Positions 1 through 14,310 of a DNA stretch of 64,000 nt are shown here, piece by piece; positions within the stretch are counted from its first letter, which is position 1; each line of letters starts with the position of its first letter. This DNA is from Plasmodium brasilianum (lineage: Eukaryota > Apicomplexa > Aconoidasida > Haemosporida > Plasmodiidae): positions 310,001 to 374,000 of the forward strand of contig NC_090125.1 of assembly GCF_023973825.1 (NCBI RefSeq), written 5' to 3'. The position numbers and the translations under genes are program-made. Under the pieces are notes generated by a model, which saw only the letters and a list, made by a program, of their open reading frames with translations, was not told the origin of the DNA and made no database searches.

Positions 1-214
1 TTAATTTCTCATAGGATAAATATTATTAGAATTATACAAGTACGAGAAATATCTCCTCTTTTCTCATGTGTTCTTCTAGGTAAATTGATATTGTCCATTT
101 TACATATAAATATAGTCTTGCACAATGTAAAAACAAATTTTATAAAATTATGGAAAATAGCTACTATTATGAAACAAGTTATACCTCTAAATAAACAGAT
201 TTATATGCATAAAA

Positions 215-1770
215 TTTCTGAATAATTGTTATAATAATTAATCCACCATAAATATAGTTATACTTTTTATATGATACCATTTCAACTTTTCTTTTTACAG
301 AAAACCCCCCCTAAAAAGGAAAAATTTTTAATGACTTATGAACTAATTTTTATTATAAATGATATTCAAATACAGTATATGTTCCTCATATATAACACAA
401 CCCTTTTTGTTTTTTAACACTGTGAGGAACGAGTTAATCATGTATTGGAACTAATTTTTAAAATTTATCATATATATATATCCACATTTATATGCGCTTC
501 TTTGCAGTCTGCTAATATATCAAGACTACACTATAAAGACGGTTATGTATCATTTTATTATAACACCTAAAACGCATTATTTCACACTTACAAAATTCTT
601 AAATGTATTCAATTAAAATAGTTATTTTAATTAATCCTCCACATATATAACTACTTTTTTTATGTTACCATTTTCAGATGCTTTCTTTATTCTCAGTTTA
701 AAAAGTTCAGTTTGTAAACCCCAAACAACAAATAACAATTATTTCAAAATGTAATACTTTCCATTAGTAGTTTTATATAACAAATATATATCTTTTAGAG
801 TCCTTTGTAAAAAAATAAACAAAAAAGAATATCCAATTTTTATCGTAGTATCTAAAATAAAAGTATCATATAGATATATTTTAGAGTTCATTGATATAAA
901 ATAGATAAAAAAGAAAGTCTAATTTTTATCAAAGTGCCTCAATAAAAATATTGTATATATTCAATATATATAATACAGACAAATATTACACAGTATGCTA
1001 AGAAATTATAGACTCCTTTGCATATACAATATGTTATCCACCTATATATATAAGCAGTTAATGGACTCATTATATGAAATTGTCCTAAAACTTGTTTCGT
1101 ATTAAAAAAGGATCTTGAAGCAAAATAAGCACAAACGATTTTTACGTTTTCCACAATGGATTAATGCATTTTCCAATAAAATTGTTATTTCAATTAATCT
1201 ACCGAGAGTATCAAACACTGTGAGTGATTCCCATTAAAACATTTCATTGTACTTCCGGTAAGGTTAATTTTTAAAAAATTAATATTTAACAAATTAAAAA
1301 CAAATAACAAAGTTATTAGAAATGGTACTCTTTTTGTAACAGTTTTCCCAATATATAAGAACACAAATCCTTTCTTAATAGTATAAATTGGACACATAAT
1401 ATTGCTTAAATGCACAATATATAATTATGTATGTCATATGTATTATTTATCTGTCCATAATTTTTTGGGCGTCTTTGTAATGGTTAAACTTTTTCAAATA
1501 TATCAAATCTATGCAAAGAAAATTGAACACATAACGCTAAATTTTCAATAATATAATGGTTTTTTAAAGCAAATTAGTAAGATGTATATCTAATTTAGCT
1601 TACATTTCTACATTCACATGTGTTTCCATAAAATTATTATTCCAACGATTCTACAAAGAGTATCAAGTAATGTGCATAATAACATTAAAAAATTTCGTTG
1701 TACTCCGTAAAAAAATCAGTTTTTAACTAATTATAATTTAACATATTAAAAACAAATAACAATTAAAAAT
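215..1770. repeat. Diverged subtelomeric repeat, about four copies
   Basis: Four segments starting near 215, 608, 1165 and 1622 share an ordered set of words: an AT-rich opening with 'attgttat' or 'agttatttt', then 'aattaatc' or similar, then a 'tatcaa...' or 'gttacca...' block. Three of them end in 'aaacaaataacaa' or a close variant. The copies are about 390, 560 and 460 bases apart and have drifted considerably. The best pair is about 1170-1310 against 1625-1770. Spacing and decay fit an old subtelomeric tandem repeat. The boundaries are approximate and set by eye. Confidence 0.5.
795..966. repeat. Two-copy 86-bp imperfect tandem repeat
   Basis: Units begin with 'ttagag' at 795 and 881. 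Both continue through an A-rich block, a shared 'aatttttatc' and a run ending near 'tatata'. The copies are clearly diverged. The pair sits inside the larger subtelomeric repeat field. Confidence 0.5.
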
Positions 1771-4700
1771 TATTCTATTTCCAACCTGTTCTATAATACA
1801 AAACGTGTTATAAATTTTAGATTTGCTCGCGAAAATGCATCTAACATATTTAATTTATAACATATTTTATTAAAATAAACATTTTCCACTCCCAATATAT
1901 TTTATTAAGGTGCTGTCATAGTTAAACATTTATTTACACAATACACATCATTTTTACCAGTAAGACACTCTATCATTATTACCATAATTTACACACACTC
2001 ACACACTATATATACATATATTAAAGTTTTTTCAGACAGATATTTAACAAATATATTTAATATATATATATATAAATATATATGTATGCTTTCCTGTACA
2101 CCTATTCTATTAATGTTTTTCATAATTCTTCCACATTTATCTACTGAGATATACATAATTAATAACTATTAATCCTTCATATAACTATGTTATCCCAAGT
2201 ATTATTATACACATATAACAATATTTTTATACGTTCCTATAATAATTGTAATGGATCCGATTATTTCTTAATAATCTTTAATAACAATACGTAATAATAT
2301 TTGTTTTGTTATAATTTTAAAATAATTTTATCTATGACAAATTATAATTAAGCATACGTTATTATTTTTAGGAAAATATTAATTATATATATATATACAC
2401 TCAAAGCATAATAATTTATAATAATATAACAATAAATATAAAATCCATTGTTTTCCAAAATATATTTATAACATTATAACATAAAAATTATAAATATATA
2501 TCAAATAGCACACGTGAGTCATTTGTCGTATATAGTTTGCGAAAATACTAAAATTAGGACTTAGTTCTCAAATATTTGTATTATTTAGAAAAAAATATAT
2601 TTGGGAAGTGAACCATATTTTCAGTTGTAATCTGGGTATAACTGCAAGAATTTACTATTTAAAAAAACTTCCTAAACACGCAAATAAAGTGTCATTTTTT
2701 TAAAATTGTGTTTTTAATAATTTTCATAAGAAAAAATAAAGTATAATTAAATAAATATACATACTGCAAAATATTCTCTCAATATCAATTTCAAATTTAT
2801 TATATAAAAATTATATTATTTCAATAAGAAAAATTTTACAAAAATTGAAAAAATTTAATAAAGAAGTTTTGAAAAAATTCGCAAAAATTCGATCAAAAAA
2901 TCTGCAAAAAGTTTTTCAAGATTTATAAATTTCTTTTTTCCTAACTTTTGTACTTAAGGAAAAAAAATTAACTAGATTACTCCCAGATTATCTATGGGGC
3001 AAAACCCCCAACGTTATATATTTATTTGTTTTACATGAATTCCCGAGTTTCTTTCCATGCAAACATAATATCTTTTTTTTTATAAAAAACTATTATAACT
3101 AGCTATATACCTTTGAATTATTAAAATGGTAAAAAGAATGCACCAAAAATAAAAGTCATATAAAAAAAAAAAAAAAAATGACATCGTATACCCTTTACGT
3201 ATACATTTATAATTACACCAAAAAACATAATTGCACATAAAAATAATGAAAAGTACGTACTTAAAAAAATATGTTGCCACCACTGAGGAATTAATGAATT
3301 ACTTAAAGCAAAAATTTTGAACAAAATAATAGAAGCCTCAAAAAAAAAAAAGAAATTATGCAACAAAAACAAAGAAAAATGAGAATATAAGCAAAAAACA
3401 TAAAATAAGAAATATAGATAAATACTGAATCTTTCAATATGTATTCTTGGATTAAACATAAATTACTATATTTCATTTATATGTTCTATGTCATATCATG
3501 CACATTTTTCATTTACTAAATATCTACATAGAAAAAAAAAAGAAAAAAAAGATAGTTCTAAAAATTTTTTTAAGTATTAAAATTATAAGTTGCTTTTCAT
3601 TAAAGCTGTACTTTCTTTGTTCACGGATAACCATATAGTGTACAAAGAAAAATTATTCCTGCATATTCATGATATTATAATTTAAAGTGTTCTGCAAACA
3701 CCAGAAATAAAAACTTTAAATATACATTGTTACTAATAAGTTATAAAAAATAATGGATAGGAGCAATTTTACATATTCTATTATTATTTTATACATTTTT
3801 AATACAAAATAACTTCAAATGTGATAATTATTCCTCCATCACTCGTTTTTTAAGGTTTATGTGGTATATCCTTCCAAATGTAATAAAAAGTAAAAAAAAA
3901 ATAAATAAATATTTTATCAATTAAATATTTATAATATAATAAATTCTTATACAACCATAATATAATTTTTATGAAAACAAAATTTATTATTACAATTAAG
4001 TATTACCTCAAAATCACGCCTCTCTCAAAGCATGTTATAAATAATCATTTACATAACAAACTATATATTTCATTATATAATAATATTAAAAAGTTAATAA
4101 AATTTATAACAACAAATGAAAATTAAACTATAGTAGGGATAACAAATGAACACGCACAAAACATAAAATAATGAAATAATTGTATCAACATCTGCACACA
4201 GAAGGAAACAGAGAGAAAAGATAATATGGAGATAATCAGGAAGCACACTAAACATGGGAAAATTGTGTAACCTGTTTAATCCTTTACAAATAAAAAAAAA
4301 AAAAAAAATGCATTACATGAATTTTATCTAAATATCTTAAGTATAATACCAACAACAACAAAATTGCTTTATGTTGATGTTAATATAATACTAAAAATGA
4401 CAGTTACATTAAAGAATTGTTGGATTACACATTGTAGAAAAATAAAAATCTGAAGAAAACAATTAAATTTGTTATGTTGTATTGAACGGTGTTCATAAGG
4501 ATAATAAATAGAAGTTATCAAAATTAAATTATAAAAATGTAAATTCCTTTATTTTCCTTATCTTTTTAAGAAATAACTTCAATATATTTCTCCATTTGCT
4601 GATGTAATTATTTGAAAATATGCCATTATTAAATACATATACACACTATTTAAATATGTAACTAAGTATGAATCTAGTACTTATTTAGAAATTAAATCAT

Positions 4701-7700
4701 AAGACCATACTTTTTCCCCGAATACATAATATAATAATAATTGTTTATGCTCCATTCGTGGAATTCTATGAACCTTTTTTATTTTGTGCTAAATTAAAAC
4801 AAATAACTTATAAAAATATAAATTTCATAGTTTAGAATTAGTTACATAATTTAATAACTATTTATAATATATCATATACATATGTCATTTTTCTTATGTT
4901 TTTTATTTATATATTATTTTACAACATTTATATCCTTGTTGAATTATCGTTTCCAAAAAAAGAAAAAAAGAAAATCATTCCATGTAACTTAGATGAATAA
5001 GTAACAAACAAATCATTAGAACATGTAAATGAACTAATAAATATAATTTAAGAAAGGTACATAAATATACATTTCGACACTTCTCGGGGACAATTACATA
5101 AAAATAACACGTAATGTATATTACAACAATTTTATTAATAATAAAGCACATAAAAATTGAAATGTAGTTATACCTTTATACGTAAATAAAATGAGAAAGA
5201 AGTAGAAAATAGATAATATAATGAACATATTAAAATATTGCAAATTTTATCATCTAAAAAATATTAAAAATGTAGTTCAAAACCTCCGCAACAGTGTGTC
5301 CTCTTTTACAATAGAGATTTTTTTAAAAGTAGAAATTTCTTTTAAATCTTCAAAGAACATTATTATCAGTATAAATACAAAAAATAAGAAAATGTAATAT
5401 AAATTTATTATTTTACAGCATAGTATGTACGGATTTATATTCTGCACAGTAACAAAATCCAGAGTTCTATCAATAATATAATACAAATAAATAGATATAT
5501 TTTTCAAAAAAAATAAAGTGATACTTGGCTTTTTAGTACACTTTAAAAGTTTAGTAACCTACAATTAAAGATTAAAAAAAATAAGAGTGAAATTATGTAA
5601 TATGAAAGAAAATATAAAAAATTACCATACAGTCATTTTAGAAGAAATTACTAGAAAGTTAATCATTGAAATGGTAAATATGCAATAATAACAACAAATA
5701 AAGTCCCCTTTCATAAAGATAACATATAAGAAGATTGTAATGGTGTTAATTAATTATGTAAAATACTTTTATGAACCTGGCAAAAAAAAATAATAATAAA
5801 ATCAAACGAAATAATAATAACATAAAATAACATTTAGAAAACTACAAGTGATCCAAAAATACAAAAATTCGAAAACTAGAAATTTAATATTTCCCTTAGC
5901 CTTGATTATGATTATGAAGAATTTCAGCAATATGTAAGAACAAATACATTTAATTGAATTCGCTTTTGTTTACATTAAAGATATATATATATATATATAT
6001 ATAAGAAAAAACTTATAATGAATAAATGAAAAAGTTATAAATAATGTAGCTAAATAAAATACTTCATAATGTAATGATATTGGAATGATAACAAAATATC
6101 TAGTAATTTGAAAAAAATAATTCATTTGTTAATCAGATAGTGAAAAATAGCAAATAATACCAATATTATAAAAAATAATATACATGAAATAAAGGGAATT
6201 ATGTATTACGAAAAAGAAATATTAGTTCTATAATGAGAAAATTTTAAATGAAATATGTATTTATTAAAAATAAAATACATTGAAAGGGGCTTAATACCAA
6301 ATTCCTTGGATTTAGCAAGTGTTACACTATATTATATAATTTAATTAATTTGTAAAATATATTATTAAAAATTATATCTCCAATATATATTATAAGAATA
6401 TTATACCCAGAAATTATACAAAGAGTAAAAAAGATAGATCTGTCTATACTGTGGAAAGTTCTAATAATGTATATTTAAAAAAAAAAATAGTGTAATAACT
6501 AATTTCGAAATTCCTTTAGTTATTCATTAATACTCATAAATGGATAACATTATATAGATAAAATTTATTAAAAAGAACTAAATTATTTCTTGGATTATGA
6601 TATCTATACCATTTTATAACAATGTTAACAATGAACGGGCTAGGGAAATACTCAAAAAACTGAAAATTCTAAAATAAAAAACTAAAAGGAAACATTACTT
6701 ATTTTAGTTATTACTTCGTACTATAAATATTTTATAATTCATGTTATTAAAGATTAACTCTTTAATTCAAACTACTAATTAAAAATAGTACAAATAAAAT
6801 AATAATGTAATAATATTAATAGATTAATAAATATATGAATATAAAAGTATAACTAGTTTTTGTATCATATATTTAGTAACATATATATTAAATTCTTTAT
6901 ACAAATCTTATAAAAAATTTTATATATTTGATTTTTGACGGTTCATATTTTACATGTGAATTAATCTTTCCTTTGTATAAATTCATGACTTTTTAATGGA
7001 TCTAAGAAAAATTAATTTTTCGTAATATTTTGAAATTATTATATAGCATAATTCCATAATCATCCATTACGTTTATATATTAAATTCTATTTTACTCAAC
7101 TATAAAAAGAATTCAAAAAAAGGTATTTTATCACGGAAATTTATGGCTTATGGAACCCATTGAAAATATGTAACTTTCATAAGTTTACAATATCAAATAA
7201 GAAAATATGTATTTTGTTCTAAATATTTTCTTGCTAATAATTTGTTTATTTGAATTCTTTTTATATATATACTCAAGTTTACAATTATTTGTTAATATAA
7301 TTTTTAATTTATTGCTTTTATTTTCTATATGTTTCACAAGAAATAATGTATGGATAGTTACTTATCTATGAACATATATATTTTTATTAATATAAATTTT
7401 TTTTTTTAAGTAAATATAAGAACCTCTTAGATAAATTATTAATCATTATGTGTTATAATAATACACTCATATCAGAAGAAATAATTTCACTAAATATTTT
7501 AAATATTTCTATATCCTGTATATTCCTTACCAATAATTGTTTTAACTTTTTAGAAGACATTCATGTATTATATAAACAACATATATACGAGAAATTTTAC
7601 GTACAAAATTAAATAATAACATACATAATAGTTTTATAAAAGTACTAAAAGCGATACAGTTATTAATATTTAACAATAACATATATGTATATACGTAAAA

Positions 7701-7825
7701 CGATATAAAATTTGTCATTAAAAATTATCAAGGCATTGTTTCATTAATAACATTAAAATTTCAATACGTTATTTCTAGTATAATTTATATGAATTAAATA
7801 ATTTATTGATTTTTTTTTTTTTTAT

Positions 7826-7990
7826 ATAGCGGTTTATTATCTTTGTATCTTGGTTATATAGCCGAAATCCAAGCAAAGAAATAGGATGTTACACCTGAAC
7901 GACGATGAAACACAAAATGAGTTATAAGAAATTCTTGTAAAACTCCTGGTGTATATTCAAAAAATAGAAGGAATCATTTAATTTACCATT
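7826..7990 (+). other. Possible relic of a multigene-family exon
   Basis: A poly-T tract followed by 'tatatag' at about 7811-7828 looks like a splice acceptor. The next 160 bases are less AT-biased than their surroundings. One frame starts with a short hydrophobic stretch (GLLSLYLGYIAEIQAK) and then meets several stops. This could be the decayed membrane or cytoplasmic exon of a subtelomeric family gene. No family can be named, and chance is a real alternative. Confidence 0.15.
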
Positions 7991-9366
7991 CCATAAAAAA
8001 TTTAATATTTTTAGATTATCATCAATTTTTTTTCATTAAATAAAAATCAATATCTACATACATTATAGCCTAATAATAAACAATGGACTTAATACTACAT
8101 GATTTATTATTGTATCATTTATCCCATATTTTTGTTATATTTTAATTCATATTAATTATAATTGACAGGATAACCATACTTACTGTTCAAGCTAATCAAT
8201 TTGTTTTATTAAAACTAAATAAAATTATAAATTTATTAACAAAGGCAACAACACACTACAGAAATATATATAATAACGAGAAAATTATGTTTATTTAAAG
8301 ATAAATGTAGTTTCATTTATATATTTATTTATTTATTTATTTACATTTCTATACAGATGTATAATACAAATATTAATAAATATATCTTTAAAATAACCAA
8401 ACATATACATTTAATTGGAATTCTGTTATTCCTGAAAATTGGTTTAAAATACTTTTTGAATATGTAGCTATTGGGCTTATAAAACAGAGACATCAAATAA
8501 ACCTTGCTATATCAATAACACAACAAAAGAATTACAGAGTGCTGCTTTATATGTTTTTCATTATTATTTATATTTTTATCTGTATAATCGTTTATTACAC
8601 GAAGTAATATTTAGAATTACTTTTGTAATGAACTTAATATGTTATTATTAATCATCCAAATAAAACCAATTATATCAATATTTGTTTGTATAATGCATCC
8701 TTTTTAAGAACAAATTTTAAATTATTTTTATATATTCTGATTAATAAATAACAAGAACTGTAATTAATTTACATGTTTTCCTTTGCCCATAATAATTCAT
8801 GCTCTTTATAAGATTAAAACATGTTTCTTGTCTATTTCAGATTAAACTATTTAAAAATATTTGTAATTTTAATTATTTAAATTTAATTAATATACAATAA
8901 GAATTAACGCAATTATATATATACATTCCCTACTTGTATTTCATTCGAATAGTGATATAATTCATAGTTTTATATCTCAATGAAACCTATTAACAGAAAA
9001 AATCTATAGTTTATTTTGATATTCTAATTTTATTATTACTGCACTGAAAAGACGATATAATAAAAATTATGATAAATGTCATTTATTCCATAAGAAATGT
9101 ATGCATAGTAGAGAAATAAATAAAAAAAAAAATTATCTAATATATGGATCTGATACTTTTAATGAAAACAAAACATGTTATCTACATTTTAGATATAGAA
9201 GACTTACGAAGAAATTCTGTCTATTTATCTTAAAGAAAAAAACATTCAACACTGAATAATTCATAAAAATATTTTTTAATGAAATATCCTCATTTACTTC
9301 ATATGACTTTTACTCTTGCAAGACGTGAACAAAAAATCTAAAACCTAAAAAGTAATTGATATATTT

Positions 9367-9484
9367 TTATAAAAATACCGCATGTATTATTAATAAATTT
9401 ATACAGAACTGCATTATTTGCTATATTATAAAAATACCGCATGTATTATTAATAAATTTATACAGAACAGCATTATTTGCTATA
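9367..9484. repeat. 59-bp tandem duplication
   Basis: Two adjacent 59-base copies (9367-9425 and 9426-9484) differ at about one position ('gaactg' against 'gaacag'). Such near-identity is striking next to the decayed repeats nearby and points to a recent local duplication. The unit codes for nothing evident. Confidence 0.85.
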
Positions 9485-11610
9485 ATAAATTAACATTATT
9501 CATAGTAATTATTTTTACAGAGTGGTAAATATGCCCACGAAATCATAATATTATTTAACAAAAAAATATTAGGTCTAAAGATTGATACATTACTAAATAT
9601 AAAATAATAAGAAAATAAATCAAAAAAAAGAAAAAATATTGGAATTAATTTTAGTGTGTAATAAAACAAATATATAAAATATATGATATAGCTACAATAT
9701 AACTTTTTTTTTAATTATATAATTGAATTCTTAAAATTGATGGTATAGCTATTTTGCCACATAAAATTTTATTTTCCAATTTATATCATTATTCTATTTT
9801 CTAATAATGCTCAATATAATTATTGTTTATCATATTTAATCATATGCATTTTTTTATTTTTTTTTTAGCATCCTGTTTTGAGTTTTTACGTAATTCTTTA
9901 ACCTTTTAATTTAGCATATTCCATAATCCTTTACTTTAACATTTTATGTAGATAAATGTTTGTATGGGAGTGTATATAATATAATATTTAGAAGACTATT
10001 TTCGCGTCTTCAAAACATAGCAATCACCCTCCACATTCTTTTTATATATTTTACTAAAAGAATTAATATATATTATATATTTACAAAATTCAACCTTTTC
10101 ACGTATTTCACTATTTATAATAATCCTAACAATTTTCAAAATAATCCTGAAAATATTTACTTTATTTTATTTCATTCAGTTCATTAAAATTTCTATAATA
10201 AATGTCATATTAAAGATTATATTTCTCAGGTCATTTATTTCGTAATTTTTGTAAGTTGTATACACGAAAAGACTAACGTAATAAATTAAACCTTAAAAAA
10301 AAAAAAATGTTATCAAAATATAATATTCATGTATAAAAGGAATATAATACTATATACAGATGAATTATACATAAGCAAATTTTTACAAAAAATTAATAAA
10401 ATGGGAAAAGTTTTCTAGTTAAAAAGAGTAGATACAGTAATACTTAAAAAAAAGTATAATGTCTAATTATAATATGCTTAATGATATATGCTAATATAGT
10501 TCCACAATTTTAATTACGAAATCTAAGATAATACCCTTCTTCTTCAATGAGAAAAAATTCAATGAAAAAAAAAATTTGAAACAGGCTTTTTAAAGAATAA
10601 TTTAATTAAAATACTTTATTATTACTATTATAATTTTCCTAATAAAGTACAATTACCCTCTTCCTCCTCCTTTTAGCACTTCTTCAATGTTTCATTAAAC
10701 AAAAATGATAATTAATATATAATCTTTAAAATTGCTCATTCCACATATATTATAAAACATATATAAATTTAGAAATTAAAAATTTACGATAATGATAACG
10801 TTCGTTTTTAATAAAAAAATTTAACTCTTATTAAATTTCATTTTCCATAATTATATTGTACATACACCTCATTTCTAATAAATTTAAAACGGCAAAGATT
10901 TTCTTATATACATCAAATAACGAATATTCAGTGTTAACAGTTTCAATAAAAAAAAAAAAAATTAACAGCAAAATAAACAAATTTAATAATTATATACAAC
11001 ATATATGACGTAAGTATATACAAAAATATTTACTTTAATAAATACATATATTATCACGAACACACATTTAATGACAAGTAAATTAGACTATTATTTACAA
11101 GTAAAAAATTATTGCTAATAAAATACAAATTAAAACAGAAAAAACAAAAAAAATTCGAATTAAATATATAATACGCAAATATATATAAATTATAACTTAT
11201 CGAATAAGCTGTTTTAAAAAAATAAGATAATGTTAATTTATTTAATGAGAGGAAATAGTTCCTACTTCTTTAATTCCTTTTTTCCTCCATCAAATAATAT
11301 ATATTGTACACATCAATAAAGGGCTTACGATTATAAATCAATTATGTACGAAATTTTTTTTCTTTTTCCTTCTTATTTTTTGTACAACACTTCGTAAAAT
11401 GCAAAAAGCCATTGTTCATTATTCATTCATTTTATTACATATATATATATATTTTTAGCGTTCCAATAAGATAAATTTATATATTTTTTGTCTTTCCTTA
11501 ACACGGCTTTGCTACAGCATAGATATATGTATATATGTATATATACTATATATTTGCTATTGTATGTATTAAAATATTTTTCATTTCATCAGTTCTGTGC
11601 TACTTTTTTT

Positions 11611-12652
11611 TTAATTTTTTTTTGCCATTTCTATATCAATTTGATCCTTAATCATTTTGTGTAATTCTGTTCTTAAATTGTCGCATTCAACTCTACACTT
11701 ATTAACAAAATCTATAAATTCTTTTGCTGGCAAAGGTTCCTTTTCAAGGAGGTCATTAAATTGCTTAACATAATGATCCTCTTTCTCTAGTAGCATATCG
11801 AACGCTTTTGAAACACAATTGTTCCATTTATCATTTGCAGTAATCTCATCCATATTACGTTTTTGTTTTAATGATTCAAAATATTCGAATAATTCCTTTA
11901 ACAAATTATAAATTTTGCTTTCTTCTAGCTTAAATGCTTGTTTCCATATATTAATATAAACATCTTTTGATGAAACCTCTTTCAATGAACTAAGCATTGC
12001 ATTTAGTTCTTCTTCTGTAATTTCAGGGGATAAATCAAAGGTTAAATCATCTAATTGCGCAAGTAAATCACTATCATATAATTCCTGTTCGAAGTCGTCA
12101 TCGTCAAAATCATCATCTGAATCTATATAATTTGAAGCTTGAAGATCATCAGATTCATCATCTTCACTATCGTTTGATTTATTAGACGCATTTAGAGTAT
12201 TATTTACATTCTTTTTATCTAAATTTTGTTTTTCAGAATCATTATTCCCTGATAATTTTCTTGAATACAGAACACTTGATTGCAATTGTGAAAGTTCCAC
12301 ATTGTTAAATGTCGATATATTATTCTATACGAAAAGTTAAAAAAAAATTATTCAAATGTAAGTATGATGCACATATATATTGTTTCCATATATAAATACA
12401 TAATTTAAAACGGAATAAACATTTTATTTATTTACAAATGCTAAATTATATCCTTACAAGTAACAATATACAATATATGGCAACCATAGATACAACTAAT
12501 CGTAAAGGAATGAAACAGCCACCAGATTTACGGCCATTATTGTTCTTTTCTTCTATAGGAAAAAAACTCGTAGAGAATTTTTTAATATTTCCATTATTTT
12601 TAGCTAAAAATTTTGCAGCTAAAATAGAATTGCAACCCTTAAAAATATACAT
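11611..12652 (-). CDS. PHIST-domain exported protein (two exons)
   Basis: Exon 1 is 12652-12458 (65 codons) and exon 2 is 12324-11611, joined in phase 0 across a 133-bp intron with a GTAAGG donor and a TATAG acceptor; the product is about 302 residues. Exon 1 ends in a hydrophobic stretch (residues 51-65) that would act as a recessed signal or membrane segment. Exon 2 has SRKLSG (RKLSG at 87-91), which resembles a PEXEL cleavage site but has Gly instead of Glu/Gln/Asp at the fifth position. An acidic Asp/Ser-rich linker follows, then a helical C-terminal domain with the spaced Trp, Leu and acidic pattern of the PHIST/PRESAN family (ITEEELNAML, then IYINIWKQ-like and LPAKEFIDFVNKCR segments). 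PHIST proteins are exported into the host red cell, where several bind the cytoskeleton. The function of this member is unknown. The gene points towards the telomere, like its two neighbours. Confidence 0.85.
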
Positions 12653-14310
12653 TTTATTTAATATGCTTTTTTATATAAAGTTACATAAAAAGAAATTGTT
12701 TTTTTAACACATTATTTTTATTTTATTTTAATGCCTCGTAATACAGAATATAACGTATAATTTATAAGAAATTATGATTTACAAAAAAAATAAAAAATAT
12801 TTATTTAAAATTATTATAAAAAAATAATAATGAAAAAAATAAAATAATAAATAAAACAAAATATAATTAAAATAAAACAAATTATTTTTCATTCACATGC
12901 AAAACTTGAAGAACTCAATAAAAGCCAAGAATGCATTTTTATTTATGAAACTATTTTGTTCGCTAACCGAGAATTCTACATGTTTTTTGTTAGTTTATGT
13001 AAATATGAAACAACTCATTTTTTTTTTTTTTTTTTCTTTTAATTTTAAAAAAAATGAAATAAAAATTTTTAATTATTTGTTTTATATGAAAGAAGGATAG
13101 TAATCTTGTAAGAAACATTTTCATAACTATTTTCTATAACCTAAAAATCGTTCTATTTTGTGCATGTACACTTTCATATTATATTATTACTACAAAAAAA
13201 TTTAATTATAGCTATAATTATCTATAAGGATAAGCTGTATTTTTTATTTTTTTTGTAGAATAAAAAAAAAAAGAAAAGCTTGAATCTATTTTTTTTTGTC
13301 TTTATATTATCATTCATAAAACAGTAATCTAAAAAATTTTCATTCCATTTAAAAAAAGTTAATCATTGTATAAATAAATATATTCTATTTTTTCAATTAT
13401 AGCATAGCTAATGCATAAATCTACTTTTAACTAAACTATTTTTAGTTTTTAACATTTGTTGTTTTACTAATTTTCGTATTAAAACACATGTTTTCTTACT
13501 ATTATTTATAACAATTTTGAAAAAAACAAATAAAAATAAGTAAAAGTTGTAATTAAATTTTGTTTATTGCTGAATGTGTATATTAATTTTATTTAAGAAA
13601 AAACAATAAAATTATTATTATAGTTAATACAATAGCATGCAAGTCTTTTATATATTTTTTGAAGTATCAACATAAACCACATCTTATAACTTAAAATATT
13701 TTTTCATATATCAACTAGCTTGCTGCATAAAACATATGAATATATAAAAATAGAACGATTCAAATTGAATAGAAAAGAATTTTAGGCAAAAGTACTAGGA
13801 ATTTTTTTCTTTTATTAATTTTAAAAATGTGTAAATTCTTATGTTAAAATAATTATAATATAGCGTAGTATATACCATTATGTATGATGATTATAATTAA
13901 AGGAAGTTATTATATACTATTTTATATGCTATTTTACAATTTTTATTATGTAGCTTACTTCAAAAATAGTTGAATTAATTTTTCACACTATATAAATTTT
14001 ATTTTTTTTCTTTAACATATTCAAAATTAACATGATAAAAATATATTCACCTTCAATATTATTTTAATTTATTTACTTCATTAAAAATAACTCTTTACCC
14101 TAATGAAATATAGTTTTCATGGTATAACAAGTTAGTTTGTAATTAACGCTGTAATGTTTTGCAATAAAAATATATATATATATGTACATTTTTACAAGTA
14201 TCTTCTTTTTCAGCCCTTCTTATTGACGTCCAGTTTTAATCAGTACATATATATATATATATATATACATGCAAATTTTGCTCCTTTCGTTGATTACTAT
14301 TTAAATTTTT
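12653..14310. other. Intergenic spacer between the two PHIST genes
   Basis: The spacer is AT-rich with poly-A/T runs and no supported gene. It should hold the promoter of the PHIST gene at 11.6-12.7 kb and the 3' end of the one at 14.3 kb. Short frames, such as the one at 12897-13100 on the plus strand, are low complexity. Confidence 0.6.

Larger units (their letters stand above)
1..11610. other. Gene-free AT-rich subtelomeric DNA
   Basis: No open frame here has the length, residue mix or splice sites of a real gene. The stretch is AT-rich throughout, with many short (TA)n and poly-A/T runs. The first 2 kb contains diverged repeats, and a 59-bp tandem duplication lies near 9.4 kb; both are listed separately. 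No telomeric heptamer array is visible, so the chromosome end is not in the window. A frame at 3121-3459 on the minus strand is rich in Phe and Leu but depends on poly-A tracts. A short relic of an exon may lie near 7.8 kb. The stretch is gene-poor subtelomere by position, because exported-protein genes follow it on one side only. Confidence 0.7.

Noticed and set aside
3080..3459. Two overlapping minus-strand frames rich in Phe, Leu and Ile
   Set aside because: Their length depends on poly-A tracts read as Phe. There is no export motif, splice context or family resemblance. A decayed membrane-protein gene cannot be excluded but is not supported.
9960..10187. 75-codon plus-strand frame
   Set aside because: Tyr/Phe/Asn-rich in AT-rich DNA, with no domain, splice or export signal.
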